Below the pieces are notes generated by a model that made no database searches, was not told the origin of the DNA, and was given only the letters and a program-made list of their open reading frames with translations. A program made the translations under genes and the position numbers. Positions 1 through 8,239 of a stretch of DNA of 64,000 nt are shown here, in pieces (the stretch's first letter is position 1; the number at the start of each line of letters is the position of its first letter). The DNA is from Alphaproteobacteria bacterium (GTDB taxonomy: Bacteria; Pseudomonadota; Alphaproteobacteria; Caulobacterales; Maricaulaceae). Where the stretch lies: the NCBI GenBank assembly GCA_024742735.1, contig JANSXV010000002.1, forward strand, positions 186,001-250,000, read 5' to 3'.

Positions 1-236
1 AGGTTCAGCACATAGTCCTGACCGTCCTTCGCCGTGTAGTTCAGGCGCACGGTCTGGGCCTTGATGGTGATCCCGCGCTCGCGCTCGAGCTCCATATTGT
101 CGAGCACCTGCTCCTTCATCTCACGGTCGGTCAGCCCGCCGGTGACCTGGATCAGCCGGTCAGCCAGGGTCGACTTGCCGTGGTCGATATGGGCCACGAT
201 GGAGAAATTGCGGATGCGGGACGGATCTGTGCTCAT
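1..236 (-). CDS. lepA: Elongation factor 4 (LepA), N-terminal fragment cut by the window edge
   Basis: Translational GTPase that acts on the ribosome in the cytoplasm (back-translocation/initiation quality control in the known family). Only the first 78 codons are present. They read [20 protein letters not shown] and continue with KST, giving the P-loop AHIDHGKST. Next come [14 protein letters not shown], the G2/switch I region typical of LepA, and LNYTAKDG. The ATG at 234-236 fits the family's usual short N-terminus before the G domain. The gene runs leftwards out of the window. It is divergent from the BLUF gene, leaving about 150 bp for two promoters. The family call is firm; the rest of the gene is unseen. 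Confidence 0.93.
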   Translation of the reverse strand, partial: MSTDPSRIRNFSIVAHIDHGKSTLADRLIQVTGGLTDREMKEQVLDNMELERERGITIKAQTVRLNYTAKDGQDYVLN

Positions 237-384
237 GGGGCGGGGAGTTAGCACCGGGCGGGCCTTGCGCCAAGCGGGATCGGCGGCGCAGACATCCACA
301 TAGTCCCTTCACATTGTATGGGTTTTCTGCTGAGGTGAGGTTCGGGGCGCGTTGAGGTCCCGGTCCGGGGCGTCGCTTCGATCC

Positions 385-822
385 ATGATCTACAGACTTC
401 TTTATGTGAGCACGGCTGCGAATACACTCTCCGCGCCCGAGCTTGAGGCCATCCTCGAAACCGCAAAGACGCGGAACGCCGCCCTGGGTCTGACCGGGCT
501 GCTCGTCTTCACAGGCCGCCATTTCATGCAGCTTCTGGAGGGCGAGCGTGACGCCGTGGAGGCGGTCTTCGCCGCGATTTGCGCCGATGACCGCCACTCC
601 AGCGTCGCCAAGCTGATCGCCGAGCCGGCGCCGGACCGCGCCTGCCCCGAATGGGCCATGGCGCTGCAAACACCTGAGGGCGCCGAAGTCACGCCGGAAC
701 AGGCCTTCGTGGCCAATGATGCGACGATCCGCGAGAGTCTGCCGGACACGATGCCCGGGGATCTGCGCCTGCTGTTCCAGAGCTTCAATTCCGTGATGGT
801 CCCACGCGCGGCGTCAGCCTGA
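385..822 (+). CDS. BLUF-domain blue-light photoreceptor, short single-domain type
   Basis: Small (145 aa) flavin-binding photosensor. BLUF proteins bind FAD non-covalently and rearrange a Tyr-Gln hydrogen-bond network in blue light. The family N-terminus is present (MIYRLLYVS). The chromophore residues Tyr7, Asn31 and Gln49 are spaced 24 and 42 residues apart, the same spacing as Tyr21/Asn45/Gln63 of AppA. The block GLTGLLVF...F-M-Q-L-LEG is canonical. After the roughly 95-residue BLUF core there is only a short helical tail and no EAL, GGDEF or cyclase domain, so output is probably through protein-protein contact. I chose ATG 385 because the family begins directly at this strand; an upstream in-frame start at 352 would add 11 atypical residues. 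No partner gene is evident next door. Confidence 0.93.
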   Translation: MIYRLLYVSTAANTLSAPELEAILETAKTRNAALGLTGLLVFTGRHFMQLLEGERDAVEAVFAAICADDRHSSVAKLIAEPAPDRACPEWAMALQTPEGAEVTPEQAFVANDATIRESLPDTMPGDLRLLFQSFNSVMVPRAASA

Positions 823-916
823 GGGCGGGCCTGCTTAACCGGCTGGAAACCTTTCCGCCGCACCTCCGCCGCATTCACGCGTCAGCTTTGCGCCTTGACG
901 CCAAGCGGAGGAATTC

Positions 917-1537
917 ATGTCGCTCGCCCGCCTCGCCGCCCTGATCTCGCCGGTAGCGCTCCTGGCCGCCTGCGCCACACAAAGCCCGCCGCCCGAACGC
1001 ACCGGCGCGGAGCCGGGCTACGGCCAGCCCAGCGCCTATCAGGATGATATCGACACCTACTCGCGCGAAGAGATCGTCGAAGCCACGGCCGATTTCTTCG
1101 GCGTGACAGCTGAAGCTGCGGCGAGCGCGCTGGAGCGGGTGTTCTCCGATCTCGGCCGCCCGGTCGGGTATATCGCAGGCGAGGAAGTCGCCGCCGCCGC
1201 CGGGGTGGGCCTGCGCTATGGCGAGGGATACCTGACCCTTAAAGGCGCGGAAGAGTCCCAGAAGGTCTACTGGACCGGGCCTTCCGTGGGCTTCGACGCC
1301 GGGGGCAACGCCAGCCGGGTCTTCACCCTGGTCTATGATCTTCGCGATACGGACAGGCTTTATCAGCGCTTCCCCGGCGTTGAAGGGTCGGCTTACTTCG
1401 TGGCCGGGCTCGGCGTCACCTACCAGCGCGCCGACGACGTCACGCTCGCGCCGATCCGCTCCGGCGTCGGCTTAAGGGCGGGCGCCAATGTGGGTTATGT
1501 GGCCTATTCGCGCCGCCGCAACTGGATTCCGTTCTGA
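917..1537 (+). CDS. EipA-family (DUF1134) envelope integrity protein, probable lipoprotein
   Basis: Protein of 206 aa in the DUF1134/EipA family, a periplasmic beta-barrel family linked to cell-envelope integrity in Brucella and widespread in Alphaproteobacteria. The N-terminus is a signal peptide ending in a lipobox (ALLAAC, Cys19), so this copy is probably lipid-anchored. After a Pro-rich linker comes the domain at about residues 48-206, with YSREEIVEA, the glycine-rich VGLRYGEG, VYWTGPSVGFDAGG and RVFTLVYDL, typical of the family. A strong AGCGGAGG ribosome site precedes ATG 917. It is followed in the same direction by a membrane-protein gene 79 bp downstream. The family is assigned from motif memory, not a profile search. 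Confidence 0.82.
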   Translation: MSLARLAALISPVALLAACATQSPPPERTGAEPGYGQPSAYQDDIDTYSREEIVEATADFFGVTAEAAASALERVFSDLGRPVGYIAGEEVAAAAGVGLRYGEGYLTLKGAEESQKVYWTGPSVGFDAGGNASRVFTLVYDLRDTDRLYQRFPGVEGSAYFVAGLGVTYQRADDVTLAPIRSGVGLRAGANVGYVAYSRRRNWIPF

Positions 1538-1615
1538 ACCTCTCGCGCATACGCAGCGTCCATCCTAAGTTAACTTTGAGGGATGTTTGAACGCAGACGG
1601 CGAAAGCGAGGGTGA

Positions 1616-2950
1616 ATGGACCAGGTGCATGACAGCGCGGTTTTCCTGATCGGACTGGGCGCAGGCTTCGCCGTCGCCGGCCTTCTTTACCTTCTGCGCC
1701 GCAATCTCTGGCAGCTGTTCGGCGGAATCATCCGCGCCCTGCTCTGGCCGTTCCGCCTGATCCTTCGGCTCATAGGGCTGGGCCGCCGCGCCGCGCCGGA
1801 CAGCGTGGCGGACATGGGGCCGTCCTCCTGGGCGGCGGCGGCCGTGTCCGGGCACAAGACCCTGACCGACACCGCCCTTGGCGAAGACTACGAGCACGAA
1901 GAAAGCTTCATGCAGCGCCAGGGCGTGTTCTTCCGCTGGCTGGCGGTCCGTGTCGGCTTCATGCGCATGCCTGAAGAGCTGACCAAGGAGCTGGCGGACG
2001 AGTATGGCCGCCTGGCGAACGAGTTCCTGGGCGGGCCGGTGCCGATCAGTTCGGATCCGCGTGCCCTGTTTGAGGATGTGGAGGGCGCGGTGATCGCCCG
2101 CCAGTTCTTCGAAAGCGACCGGGGGGTGCTCTACCTGCTGAACGCCTCGCGCAAGGTCATGAACGACAATGTGCGCAAGCTGGCGGTCTGGTTCAGCGCG
2201 ATTCTGGGCGGCGTTCTCTTGCTTAATGTCATGCTCAACGATCTCGGCGTCATCGACCGGCTCGGCCTGTTCGCCGACGGCGCCGGGCCCATCCCCGGCG
2301 ACGCCCTGGCGTCCCTCGTGGTCGGCGCGGGATCGTGCCTGGCTGCTGCCGCGGTGATGTGGGCGCTCTACTATGCTGAGTATTCGCCCTATCAGCGCAA
2401 CACCGCGCGCGAGATGGCGAACTTCCTGACCCGTTATCTGGCCCGGGTGAACGACCACTACCGCACGGCCGTAGGCAAGGCGAAGTCAGTGACCGTGGGT
2501 CAGGAGCGCGACTCCGAGCGCCTGGCCGAAGAAGCGCGCCTGTGGTCGCTGAATATCTCCTGGATCGCGCTCAGGGTCTTCTTCATCGAGACCTATGTGC
2601 GCAATGTCGTGTTTCAGATTACGCGCAATTCCAGCTATTACCTGATTTTCGTGCCGGCCGGCTTCCTGGCCGGGCTGGTCCTGGTGCTGGGCGTTCTGGC
2701 CGCCTTCACCGGGCTGTCGCCCTTCGTGACCGTGCTGTCGCTGGGCTGGGTCTTTCTGACCCTGTTTGTGCTGATCGCGGTCCTTTACGGCTTCTTCCTG
2801 TCGACCTCCATGAAGGCGCTGGAGGAGATTGATCAGGGCGAATGGATCAGCTTCCACACGCTGCGGCTCAATCAGGTCCTGGGCGAGGTCGTGGGCAAGT
2901 ATGCCGAAGATGTCGGCTACTGGAAAAATCGGGTCGGCGGCGGGCTCTGA
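1616..2950 (+). CDS. Polytopic inner-membrane protein of unknown function
   Basis: Protein of 444 aa that I do not recognise. Hydrophobic segments lie near residues 8-28, 190-208, 230-252, 340-364 and 370-395. Between the first and second is a soluble stretch of about 130 residues containing a charged patch (GEDYEHEESFMQRQGVFFRW). A second soluble loop at about 255-310 is rich in Arg/Glu (YQRNTAREMANF, TVGQERDSERLAEEARLW). A short cytoplasmic-like tail ends the protein. There is no transporter or enzyme signature I can name. It sits between the EipA-like envelope gene and a CenR-like regulator, so an envelope role is possible but is inference. The start ATG 1616 immediately precedes a hydrophobic segment. 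Confidence 0.8.
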   Translation: MDQVHDSAVFLIGLGAGFAVAGLLYLLRRNLWQLFGGIIRALLWPFRLILRLIGLGRRAAPDSVADMGPSSWAAAAVSGHKTLTDTALGEDYEHEESFMQRQGVFFRWLAVRVGFMRMPEELTKELADEYGRLANEFLGGPVPISSDPRALFEDVEGAVIARQFFESDRGVLYLLNASRKVMNDNVRKLAVWFSAILGGVLLLNVMLNDLGVIDRLGLFADGAGPIPGDALASLVVGAGSCLAAAAVMWALYYAEYSPYQRNTAREMANFLTRYLARVNDHYRTAVGKAKSVTVGQERDSERLAEEARLWSLNISWIALRVFFIETYVRNVVFQITRNSSYYLIFVPAGFLAGLVLVLGVLAAFTGLSPFVTVLSLGWVFLTLFVLIAVLYGFFLSTSMKALEEIDQGEWISFHTLRLNQVLGEVVGKYAEDVGYWKNRVGGGL

Positions 2951-3027
2951 CACCGGGTGAACGCCCGCCCGGGCGTTCGCCTCCTCGATTTCAGCGGGCT
3001 CGGTGTTCTAACCGATGCCCGGCGCGC

Positions 3028-3708
3028 CTAGAGCTGGAGCCGGTACCCGCCGCTTTCGGTGATCAGGAGCCTCGCGCCACCCGCCGGCTCGATCTTCTGG
3101 CGCAGCCGGTAGACATGGGTCTCCAGCGTGTGGGTGTTGGCTTCGCGGTGATAGCCCCAGACCTGATCCAGCAGCTCCTCGCGCGCCACCGGCTTGCCTT
3201 CGGCGCGGTAGAGATAGCGCAGGATGTTGGTTTCCTTTTCGGTGAGGCGGATCTTCTTCTCCTCGCCGTCGATCAGAAGCTTCATGGCCGGCTTGAACCG
3301 GTAAGGTCCGATCTGAAGGACCGCATCCTCGCTCTGCTGATGGCGGCGCAGCTGGCTGTTCACGCGCTCCAGCAGGACCACGAAGCTGATCGGCTTGGCC
3401 AGATAATCATCCGCGCCCGACCGCAGCCCCAGCACATGATCGGCGTCGCCGGACTGCGCCGTGAGCAGGATGATCGGGCAGGTCACGCCGTCCTTGCGCA
3501 GGTGACGGCAGGCTTCGCGGCCATCCATATCCGGCAGGCCGACATCGAAAATGATCAGATCGACCGGCTCTTCCTTCGCCAGCGCCATGCCGGGTCGGGC
3601 GGCGTCGGCGGTGATGACGTCGAAATCATCTTCGAACCCGAATTGTTCGGCGAGCGCCTCACGCAGCGTGTCGTCGTCATCGACAAGAAGAATGGTCTTG
3701 CGGCTCAT
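3028..3708 (-). CDS. cenR: OmpR-family response regulator, probable CenR
   Basis: DNA-binding response regulator of 226 aa. The receiver domain (1-120) has the acidic pocket (LLVDDDD, residues 8-13), phospho-acceptor Asp55 (FDVGLPDMDG), Thr83 and Lys105 (DYLAKP). The C-terminal winged helix (about 128-226) has the OmpR-type recognition region (REELLDQVWGYHREANTHTLETHVYRLRQKIE) and ends GGYRLQL. In Caulobacter the essential envelope regulator CenR lies a few genes from parAB, and the N-terminus (MSRKTILLVDDDD) fits it, so I favour that name. No histidine kinase is adjacent, and the Caulobacter partner CenK is also encoded elsewhere. The response-regulator class is certain; the specific orthologue is inference. 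Confidence 0.9.
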   Translation of the reverse strand: MSRKTILLVDDDDTLREALAEQFGFEDDFDVITADAARPGMALAKEEPVDLIIFDVGLPDMDGREACRHLRKDGVTCPIILLTAQSGDADHVLGLRSGADDYLAKPISFVVLLERVNSQLRRHQQSEDAVLQIGPYRFKPAMKLLIDGEEKKIRLTEKETNILRYLYRAEGKPVAREELLDQVWGYHREANTHTLETHVYRLRQKIEPAGGARLLITESGGYRLQL

Positions 3709-3870
3709 GGTCTGCTTCCCTGTCCCCGTGGCGGTTCGGGCGATGTCTCAAGCTCGCCTGATCACCGCGCTAGCGCAAGCGCGCGCCCGGTTTGGCGCTT
3801 GTTCTTAGCCCAGGGCCGGCTCGCGAGCCCCTAACGAGTGCGTGAGCCGATTGAGAGGATCCGTGAGACC

Positions 3871-4380
3871 GTGACCGTCTACACTGCCAGATCCAGCACC
3901 GGCCGGCTTTCGGGGCCGGGCTTTGAAGCGCCATGCGTTTTCGGCAAGGGCGGCCTCATCGCCGCCGCTGACAAGCGCGAAGGCGACGGGGCGAGCCCGG
4001 TCGGCGTCTGGCCGGTGCGGCGGATCTTCTACCGCGCCGACCGGATCGAGGCGCCGCGGTCCCGGTTCCGGCTGGACGCGATCGCGCCGGAGGACGGCTG
4101 GTGCGACGCGCCCGCTGATCCGGCCTATAACCGGCTGGTGCGCCGGCCCTATGCCGCCTCCCACGAGACGCTGATGCGCGGGGACGGGCTCTACGATCTG
4201 ATCGTCGTGCTCGGCCATAATGATGATCCGCCAGTCCCGAATCTGGGTTCGGCGATCTTCCTGCATTGCCGGCCGGACCATGATCGGGGAACGCTGGGCT
4301 GCCTCGCGATTCCGCGAGACGAGCTGGTCGCGCTGATTGAGACGTTCCATCCCGGCGATGCGATCGAGATGGCGCCCTAA
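3871..4380 (+). CDS. L,D-transpeptidase (YkuD/ErfK-type catalytic domain)
   Basis: Short (169 aa) YkuD-fold protein, which would use a catalytic cysteine to make 3-3 peptidoglycan cross-links or attach proteins to the wall. The catalytic motif is visible as His132 (SAIFLHC) and, 12 residues on, the T-x-G-C block GTLGCLAI with Cys144. The upstream segment GKGGLIAAADKREGDGASPVG matches the substrate-loop region of this subfamily. No signal peptide is visible, so export is unexplained. I prefer GTG 3871 (preceded by GAGAGG and matching the family's short start) over GTG 3838, which would add 11 residues. The stop overlaps the convergent yggS stop by 4 bp. Confidence 0.85.
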   Translation: MTVYTARSSTGRLSGPGFEAPCVFGKGGLIAAADKREGDGASPVGVWPVRRIFYRADRIEAPRSRFRLDAIAPEDGWCDAPADPAYNRLVRRPYAASHETLMRGDGLYDLIVVLGHNDDPPVPNLGSAIFLHCRPDHDRGTLGCLAIPRDELVALIETFHPGDAIEMAP

Positions 4381-5072
4381 CCCCCCGGCGCCGGGCGCTC
4401 TCCGAACAGGGCGGAGCCCACCCGCACCGACGTGGCCCCGAGCCGGGCCGCCAGTTCATAATCCGCGCTCATCCCCATGGAAAGCCGCTCGAGTTCAAGC
4501 TCGGCGGCAAGTTTGGCGAGGAGCGCGAAATGCGGGGCGGCGGGCTCCTCGACGGGCGGAATGCACATCAGGCCTTCGATCTGCAGCCCATGCGCGTCGC
4601 GGCACCGCGCGACGAAATCGGGCGTATCTGCGGGGCTCACGCCGGCCTTCTGCGGCTCTTCGCCTGTGTTGACCTGAACATAAAGCCGGGGCGCGCGGCC
4701 GGTCCTGGCCATGGCCTTCGCCAGCGCGCCGGCCAGCTTGTCCCGGTCCACTGTCTCGATGACGTCAAACAGGGCGACAGCATCCTCGGCCTTGTTGGTC
4801 TGCAATGGCCCGACAAGCCGCAGCTCGAGATCGGGATGCGCCGCACGGCGGTGCGCCCAGCGGGCCTGGGCCTCCTGGACGCGGTTTTCACCAAAAACGC
4901 GTTGGCCCGCGCGCAACATGGCCTCGATCCGCTCATCAGGCTGCTTCTTGGAGACGGCGACAAGCGTGACAGCCCCCGGATCGCGCCCCGACCGCTTGGC
5001 GGCGGCGGACAGGCGTTCCAGTATCGCGGCGCGGGCGCCGGGGATGGCGTCTGTAGACTGAGGAGTGGTCAT
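4377..5072 (-). CDS. yggS: YggS/PLPBP-family pyridoxal-phosphate homeostasis protein
   Basis: Protein of 231 aa with the alanine-racemase-like TIM-barrel PLP fold. The PLP Schiff-base lysine lies in TLVAVSKKQP (about residue 42). Other family motifs in order are FGENRVQEA, LRLVGPLQTNKA, YVQVNTGEEPQKAG, GLMCIPP, LSMGMSADYELA and RVGSALFGER. Family members bind PLP without racemase activity and buffer vitamin B6 and amino-acid pools. The gene is divergent from the TenI-like gene, and the two start codons share a single CATG. It converges with the L,D-transpeptidase with a 4-bp overlap. A pyridoxal kinase fusion is also encoded in the window (62,274-63,860), but the two are far apart. Confidence 0.95.
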   Translation of the reverse strand: MTTPQSTDAIPGARAAILERLSAAAKRSGRDPGAVTLVAVSKKQPDERIEAMLRAGQRVFGENRVQEAQARWAHRRAAHPDLELRLVGPLQTNKAEDAVALFDVIETVDRDKLAGALAKAMARTGRAPRLYVQVNTGEEPQKAGVSPADTPDFVARCRDAHGLQIEGLMCIPPVEEPAAPHFALLAKLAAELELERLSMGMSADYELAARLGATSVRVGSALFGERPAPGG

Positions 5073-5694
5073 GACCCGTCCGAACTATGATGCGGCGCGC
5101 GCCCTGGCAAGGCGCGCGGCCACGCTGGACGGTCCGAGCACGCCTGCGCCGCGGCTTTTCGCGTTCACTGATCCCGAGCGGACACCCGATCCGGTCACCC
5201 TGGCGAGATGTCTTCCGCAAGGCGCCGGCATGGTGTTTCGCACCTTCGGGCGAACCGATCTTGCAGGCGCGGCGTTTGAACTCGCCGCCATCGCGCGGGC
5301 CCGGGATCTGATGTTTCTGATCGCGGGCGAACCGGAACTGGCGCTGCGGTGCGGGGCGGCGGGCGTGCACTGGCCGGAAGCCAGATTGGGGCAGGCCCCG
5401 CCCTGGCGGCGGCGCTTCGCCATCATGAGCGCGAGCGCCCACAGTCCAGGCGCGGCCCGCCGGGCGGCGAGCGTGTGTGATCTTGTGTTCGTGTCGGCCG
5501 TCTTTGCGTCCAGAAGCCCGAGCGCCGGGCGCCCGCTTGGCCCGTTCCGCCTTGCGGCTTACGCCAGGCGAACGGCCTGTGCGGTGTACGCGCTCGGCGG
5601 AATTACGCATCAAAATGCGCAACGGCTGAGCGGCTTGGGCATTTCAGGCCTGGCGGCGATTGAGGGTCTGTCGCGTCCAGCAACGAGGGGCTGA
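5071..5694 (+). CDS. Thiamine-phosphate-synthase/TenI-like protein with degenerate motifs
   Basis: Protein of 207 aa with the ThiE/TenI TIM-barrel outline. Recognisable remnants are AAGVHWPEARLG (where ThiE has GVHLGQxD), IMSASAHS (ThiE GxSxH), VSAVFASRSPS (the diphosphate loop GPxFxTxTK) and YALGGITHQNA near the C-terminus. The QLRxK substrate motif is replaced by MVFRTFG, so true thiamine-phosphate synthase activity is doubtful; a TenI-like or unknown role is possible. I chose ATG 5071 because AGGAG lies 5 nt upstream; GTG 5065 would add two residues. Its start overlaps the divergent yggS start by two bases, so the two genes cannot have separate promoters between them. Confidence 0.72.
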   Translation: MTRPNYDAARALARRAATLDGPSTPAPRLFAFTDPERTPDPVTLARCLPQGAGMVFRTFGRTDLAGAAFELAAIARARDLMFLIAGEPELALRCGAAGVHWPEARLGQAPPWRRRFAIMSASAHSPGAARRAASVCDLVFVSAVFASRSPSAGRPLGPFRLAAYARRTACAVYALGGITHQNAQRLSGLGISGLAAIEGLSRPATRG

Positions 5695-5709
5695 AGAAAG
5701 GCCTGCGCC

Positions 5710-6267
5710 CTAGAAGCGGAAGGCGCTTTCAAAGCGAAGTTCCGGCGTCTTGCGCTCGGATTCTTCACCGAAAATCTCTTCTTCCGGAGATGTGAAGCGC
5801 AGCTCGCCGCCGACCCGGACGCGTTCGGAGAATTCGAAGAACGCACCAGCGCTGAAATCGTCCAGGGAGAAGTCCTGAACGCTGCGCCCGCCCTCAGAGT
5901 AACCCAGCGTCACGCCCCACCGCTCACCGGCCTCCAGCTGAAATTCACGCGGCGCCCCGCCCCAGACGGCATAGCTCTCGGACGGCGCCACGGTGAACCG
6001 TTCATACCAGGGCAGTGCGCTGGCCGAGCCGGTGTCCGGTTCCGTGATAGGAGACGAACTCTGACGCTCGGGTGCGGGCGGGCGGGCGCCGAGCGACGTG
6101 GCGTCCACGATGCTTACGCCTGGAAGTTCGGGACCAAGCTGGACCGAGCCGGACAGGCGGACAGCGCCCTCGGACTCCTGCGCAGACGCGGCTGCGCCGC
6201 CGGCCGCAAGGGCGGCGGCGGTCAGGAGTGCGGCGCTAAACCGCTGAAAAGGCTTTGAAACCAACAT
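5710..6267 (-). CDS. ntrZ: NtrZ-family periplasmic regulatory protein
   Basis: Secreted protein of 185 aa. A signal peptide (residues 1-30, cleavage near ASA-Q) is followed by a Pro/Ser-rich linker. The C-terminal domain (about 105-185) has GERWGVTLGYSEG, DDFSAGAFFEF, RVRVGGELRF and ends PELRFESAFRF. This layout, with the xAGAFFxxxxxxRVGG block and an aromatic C-terminus, matches the NtrZ family. In Caulobacter NtrZ acts in the periplasm to inhibit the sensor kinase NtrY, and its gene lies near the origin. The start is the ATG before the signal peptide; the frame stays open far upstream only by chance. No ntrY/ntrX is in the window. The C-terminal Phe also fits a small outer-membrane beta-barrel, which is the main alternative. 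Confidence 0.72.
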   Translation of the reverse strand: MLVSKPFQRFSAALLTAAALAAGGAAASAQESEGAVRLSGSVQLGPELPGVSIVDATSLGARPPAPERQSSSPITEPDTGSASALPWYERFTVAPSESYAVWGGAPREFQLEAGERWGVTLGYSEGGRSVQDFSLDDFSAGAFFEFSERVRVGGELRFTSPEEEIFGEESERKTPELRFESAFRF

Positions 6268-6380
6268 GGCCAGCCCGTCACAAATCCCGTCAGCCTTGAA
6301 CGTAGCTTGTATAATAGGCTTTTCAGGCCGTTGGAGAAAGGGCTGATCGCGCCCCGAAGCGGCTTGGCGATTCGGCCGTG

Positions 6381-7481
6381 TCAAAAACGCAACCCCGCCT
6401 CGAAGATGAGCGCTGCGGCAGCATTGGTTTGCAGGCGGATCGCGGCCCCGGCGACGCCCCGGTCGCCGACGAATCGCGAGACTCCGGTCTGGGCGGTCCA
6501 CCCGTCACGGCCCGCCAGGTCAGCATCAGCCCGCCCGAGCTCAGCATCCATGAGCCAGTCACCGGTCTCAATGGAAACCTTCGCGCTGATCGCGGAGTAT
6601 TCAGCGTCCGCAACGCCTTCATAGGCATGGACACCACTGACGGACAGCGTGACGCCGCCTGTCTCCCTCGCCAGCTGAGCGGTGACGAGCCAGGGATCAT
6701 CCAGGGCCGCCGACAGCGGTGCGGCGACGGCGCGGCCCGCCTCGAATCCCGCCACGGCCGACCATCGGGTCCGGCTGGATGGCGCCCGACGGTCAAAGCT
6801 CACCACCGCCGAGGCGATCTGATCAACTTCGCCATATCGCACATCGAGGCACCGATCAGGGCCACAGGCGTCGCCGGAAGGGGCGAAGGACGCGGCGATT
6901 GCGAATCCGGCCAGACGCCGCGTTCGCACCGTGAGCTGGGGCGCCGGCGCGCTGAGCGAGACGCCCGTATCCACCAGCGCCCCTCCCAGCGGATCAACCA
7001 GGCCGCCATCGGCGGACGCCAGCCTCAGCACGGACGGCGGCCGGATCCGCTCACGCTGCATGGCAGTCGGGCCGAGACCGGCATAGATCTCAAACAGGGT
7101 CGACCGGATGAAGACCTCCGCCCTTTCAAGGCCGATGACCTCGCCCTCGCCGCCGTTTGACCCGCCAAGGCCGGTGACGAGACCCGCCGGCCCGCTGGAA
7201 GGGCCGCCGCCGGCCTGGAGGCCCCGCCGCCCATCGCGCGTCCGAGCAGCCAGCGCCAGAGCGCCGCCCCAGCGCAAGCCGGCTTGAGTCACCGCCTCAG
7301 CCTCGCTGCGCAGGCGGAAGTCGGCCTGAACGCCCTCGCGAACGCCGTCGGCCTCGCCAACAGCCATAACGACGTCAAGGTCAACTTCGTTTGAAAATTC
7401 AAAGTTTTGAGAGTGTGCCGGCGCGGCCGCGCAACCTATAAGGACGGCGCTGAATAGGATTGCGCCGCTATATGACCTCAT
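6381..7481 (-). CDS. Porin-like outer-membrane beta-barrel protein
   Basis: Protein of 366 aa with a signal peptide (MRSYSGAILFSAVLIGCAAA, cleavage near AHS-Q) and then alternating polar/hydrophobic beta-strand segments to a terminal Phe (FEAGLRF), the outer-membrane insertion signal for the Bam complex. Strand-like features include NEVDLDVVMAVGEADG, ADFRLRSEAEAV and RAEVFIRSTLFEIYAGLG. One disulfide-capable pair (GDACGPDRCLD) is present. It resembles general alphaproteobacterial porins, but I cannot assign a substrate or named family. It lies upstream of, and co-directional with, the NtrZ-like gene. The start is the ATG before the signal peptide. Confidence 0.75.
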   Translation of the reverse strand: MRSYSGAILFSAVLIGCAAAPAHSQNFEFSNEVDLDVVMAVGEADGVREGVQADFRLRSEAEAVTQAGLRWGGALALAARTRDGRRGLQAGGGPSSGPAGLVTGLGGSNGGEGEVIGLERAEVFIRSTLFEIYAGLGPTAMQRERIRPPSVLRLASADGGLVDPLGGALVDTGVSLSAPAPQLTVRTRRLAGFAIAASFAPSGDACGPDRCLDVRYGEVDQIASAVVSFDRRAPSSRTRWSAVAGFEAGRAVAAPLSAALDDPWLVTAQLARETGGVTLSVSGVHAYEGVADAEYSAISAKVSIETGDWLMDAELGRADADLAGRDGWTAQTGVSRFVGDRGVAGAAIRLQTNAAAALIFEAGLRF

Positions 7482-7728
7482 GGTGCGCGGCCTCGCCGGT
7501 CGGCCCCGTCCCCCCGGACGTGCGTTGCGAGTATTCCGGCTCCGCGCCGTTTGAATCAAGCGCCTGACGACGGAGGGACAAAGAGCGGTCAGTGGCTGTG
7601 TCACAAATATCACGCTTGGAAGGCGGATCATCGCAGTCGCGCGCTCTGGTCACAGGCGCAGCGCATGGTATAGAGGCATGAAGCGTTCGCGCAGCCCCAT
7701 CCACGTCCCCCGAGAGGAGGCGCTCACA

Positions 7729-8211
7729 ATGATCGTCAGCCTGATCCGCTCCGCCGGCGCAGCCGTGCTCACCCTCGCCTTCGCCACGGCCTGCATGTCC
7801 AATGGCGACCGTTCCGACGGTGATCGCGGCCTGTTCGGTGGGCTTCTGGGGTCCGGCCCGGCGGTGTCCGATCAACCGGAAGCGGGGATCGGCGTGAACA
7901 GCTATCTCTGGCGGTCCTCGCTGGATGTTCTGTCCTTCATGCCGCTGTCGGAGGTCGACCCCTTCGGCGGCGTCATCATCACGGACTGGTACGCCAACCC
8001 GGAGCTGCCCTCAGAGCGCTTCAAGGCGACGGTCTACATTCTGGACACACGCCTGCGTGCTGATGCGCTTTCTGTTCAACTTTTCAAGCAGATACGCGGT
8101 GAGGACGGATCGTGGAGCGACGCCGCCGTGGATCCGGCGACCCGGATCCAGATCGAGAACGCCATCCTGACGCGGGCCCGTCAGATCCGGATCTCCCAGA
8201 TCGACGACTAG
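7729..8211 (+). CDS. DUF3576 lipoprotein
   Basis: Lipoprotein of 160 aa. The signal peptide ends with lipobox FATAC (Cys22). The domain after a Gly/Ser/Asp linker contains GVNSYLWRSSLDVLSFMPLSEVDPFGGVIITDWY, the hallmark of the alphaproteobacterial DUF3576 family, and later RFKATVYIL and AILTRARQIRI. The function is unknown; the outer membrane is its likely site. GAGGAGG lies 8 nt before ATG 7729, which decides the start over the upstream ATG at 7678. In many Alphaproteobacteria the next gene is leuS, but here lptE follows after 28 bp. Confidence 0.88.
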   Translation: MIVSLIRSAGAAVLTLAFATACMSNGDRSDGDRGLFGGLLGSGPAVSDQPEAGIGVNSYLWRSSLDVLSFMPLSEVDPFGGVIITDWYANPELPSERFKATVYILDTRLRADALSVQLFKQIRGEDGSWSDAAVDPATRIQIENAILTRARQIRISQIDD

Positions 8212-8239
8212 GCTGGGGCCTGAAGGGAAAGCTGATCGC

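Noticed and set aside
6378-7160. Open frame of 260 codons opposite the porin-like gene
   Set aside because: The minus strand has a signal peptide, beta-strand pattern and C-terminal Phe, while the plus-strand frame has no such features.
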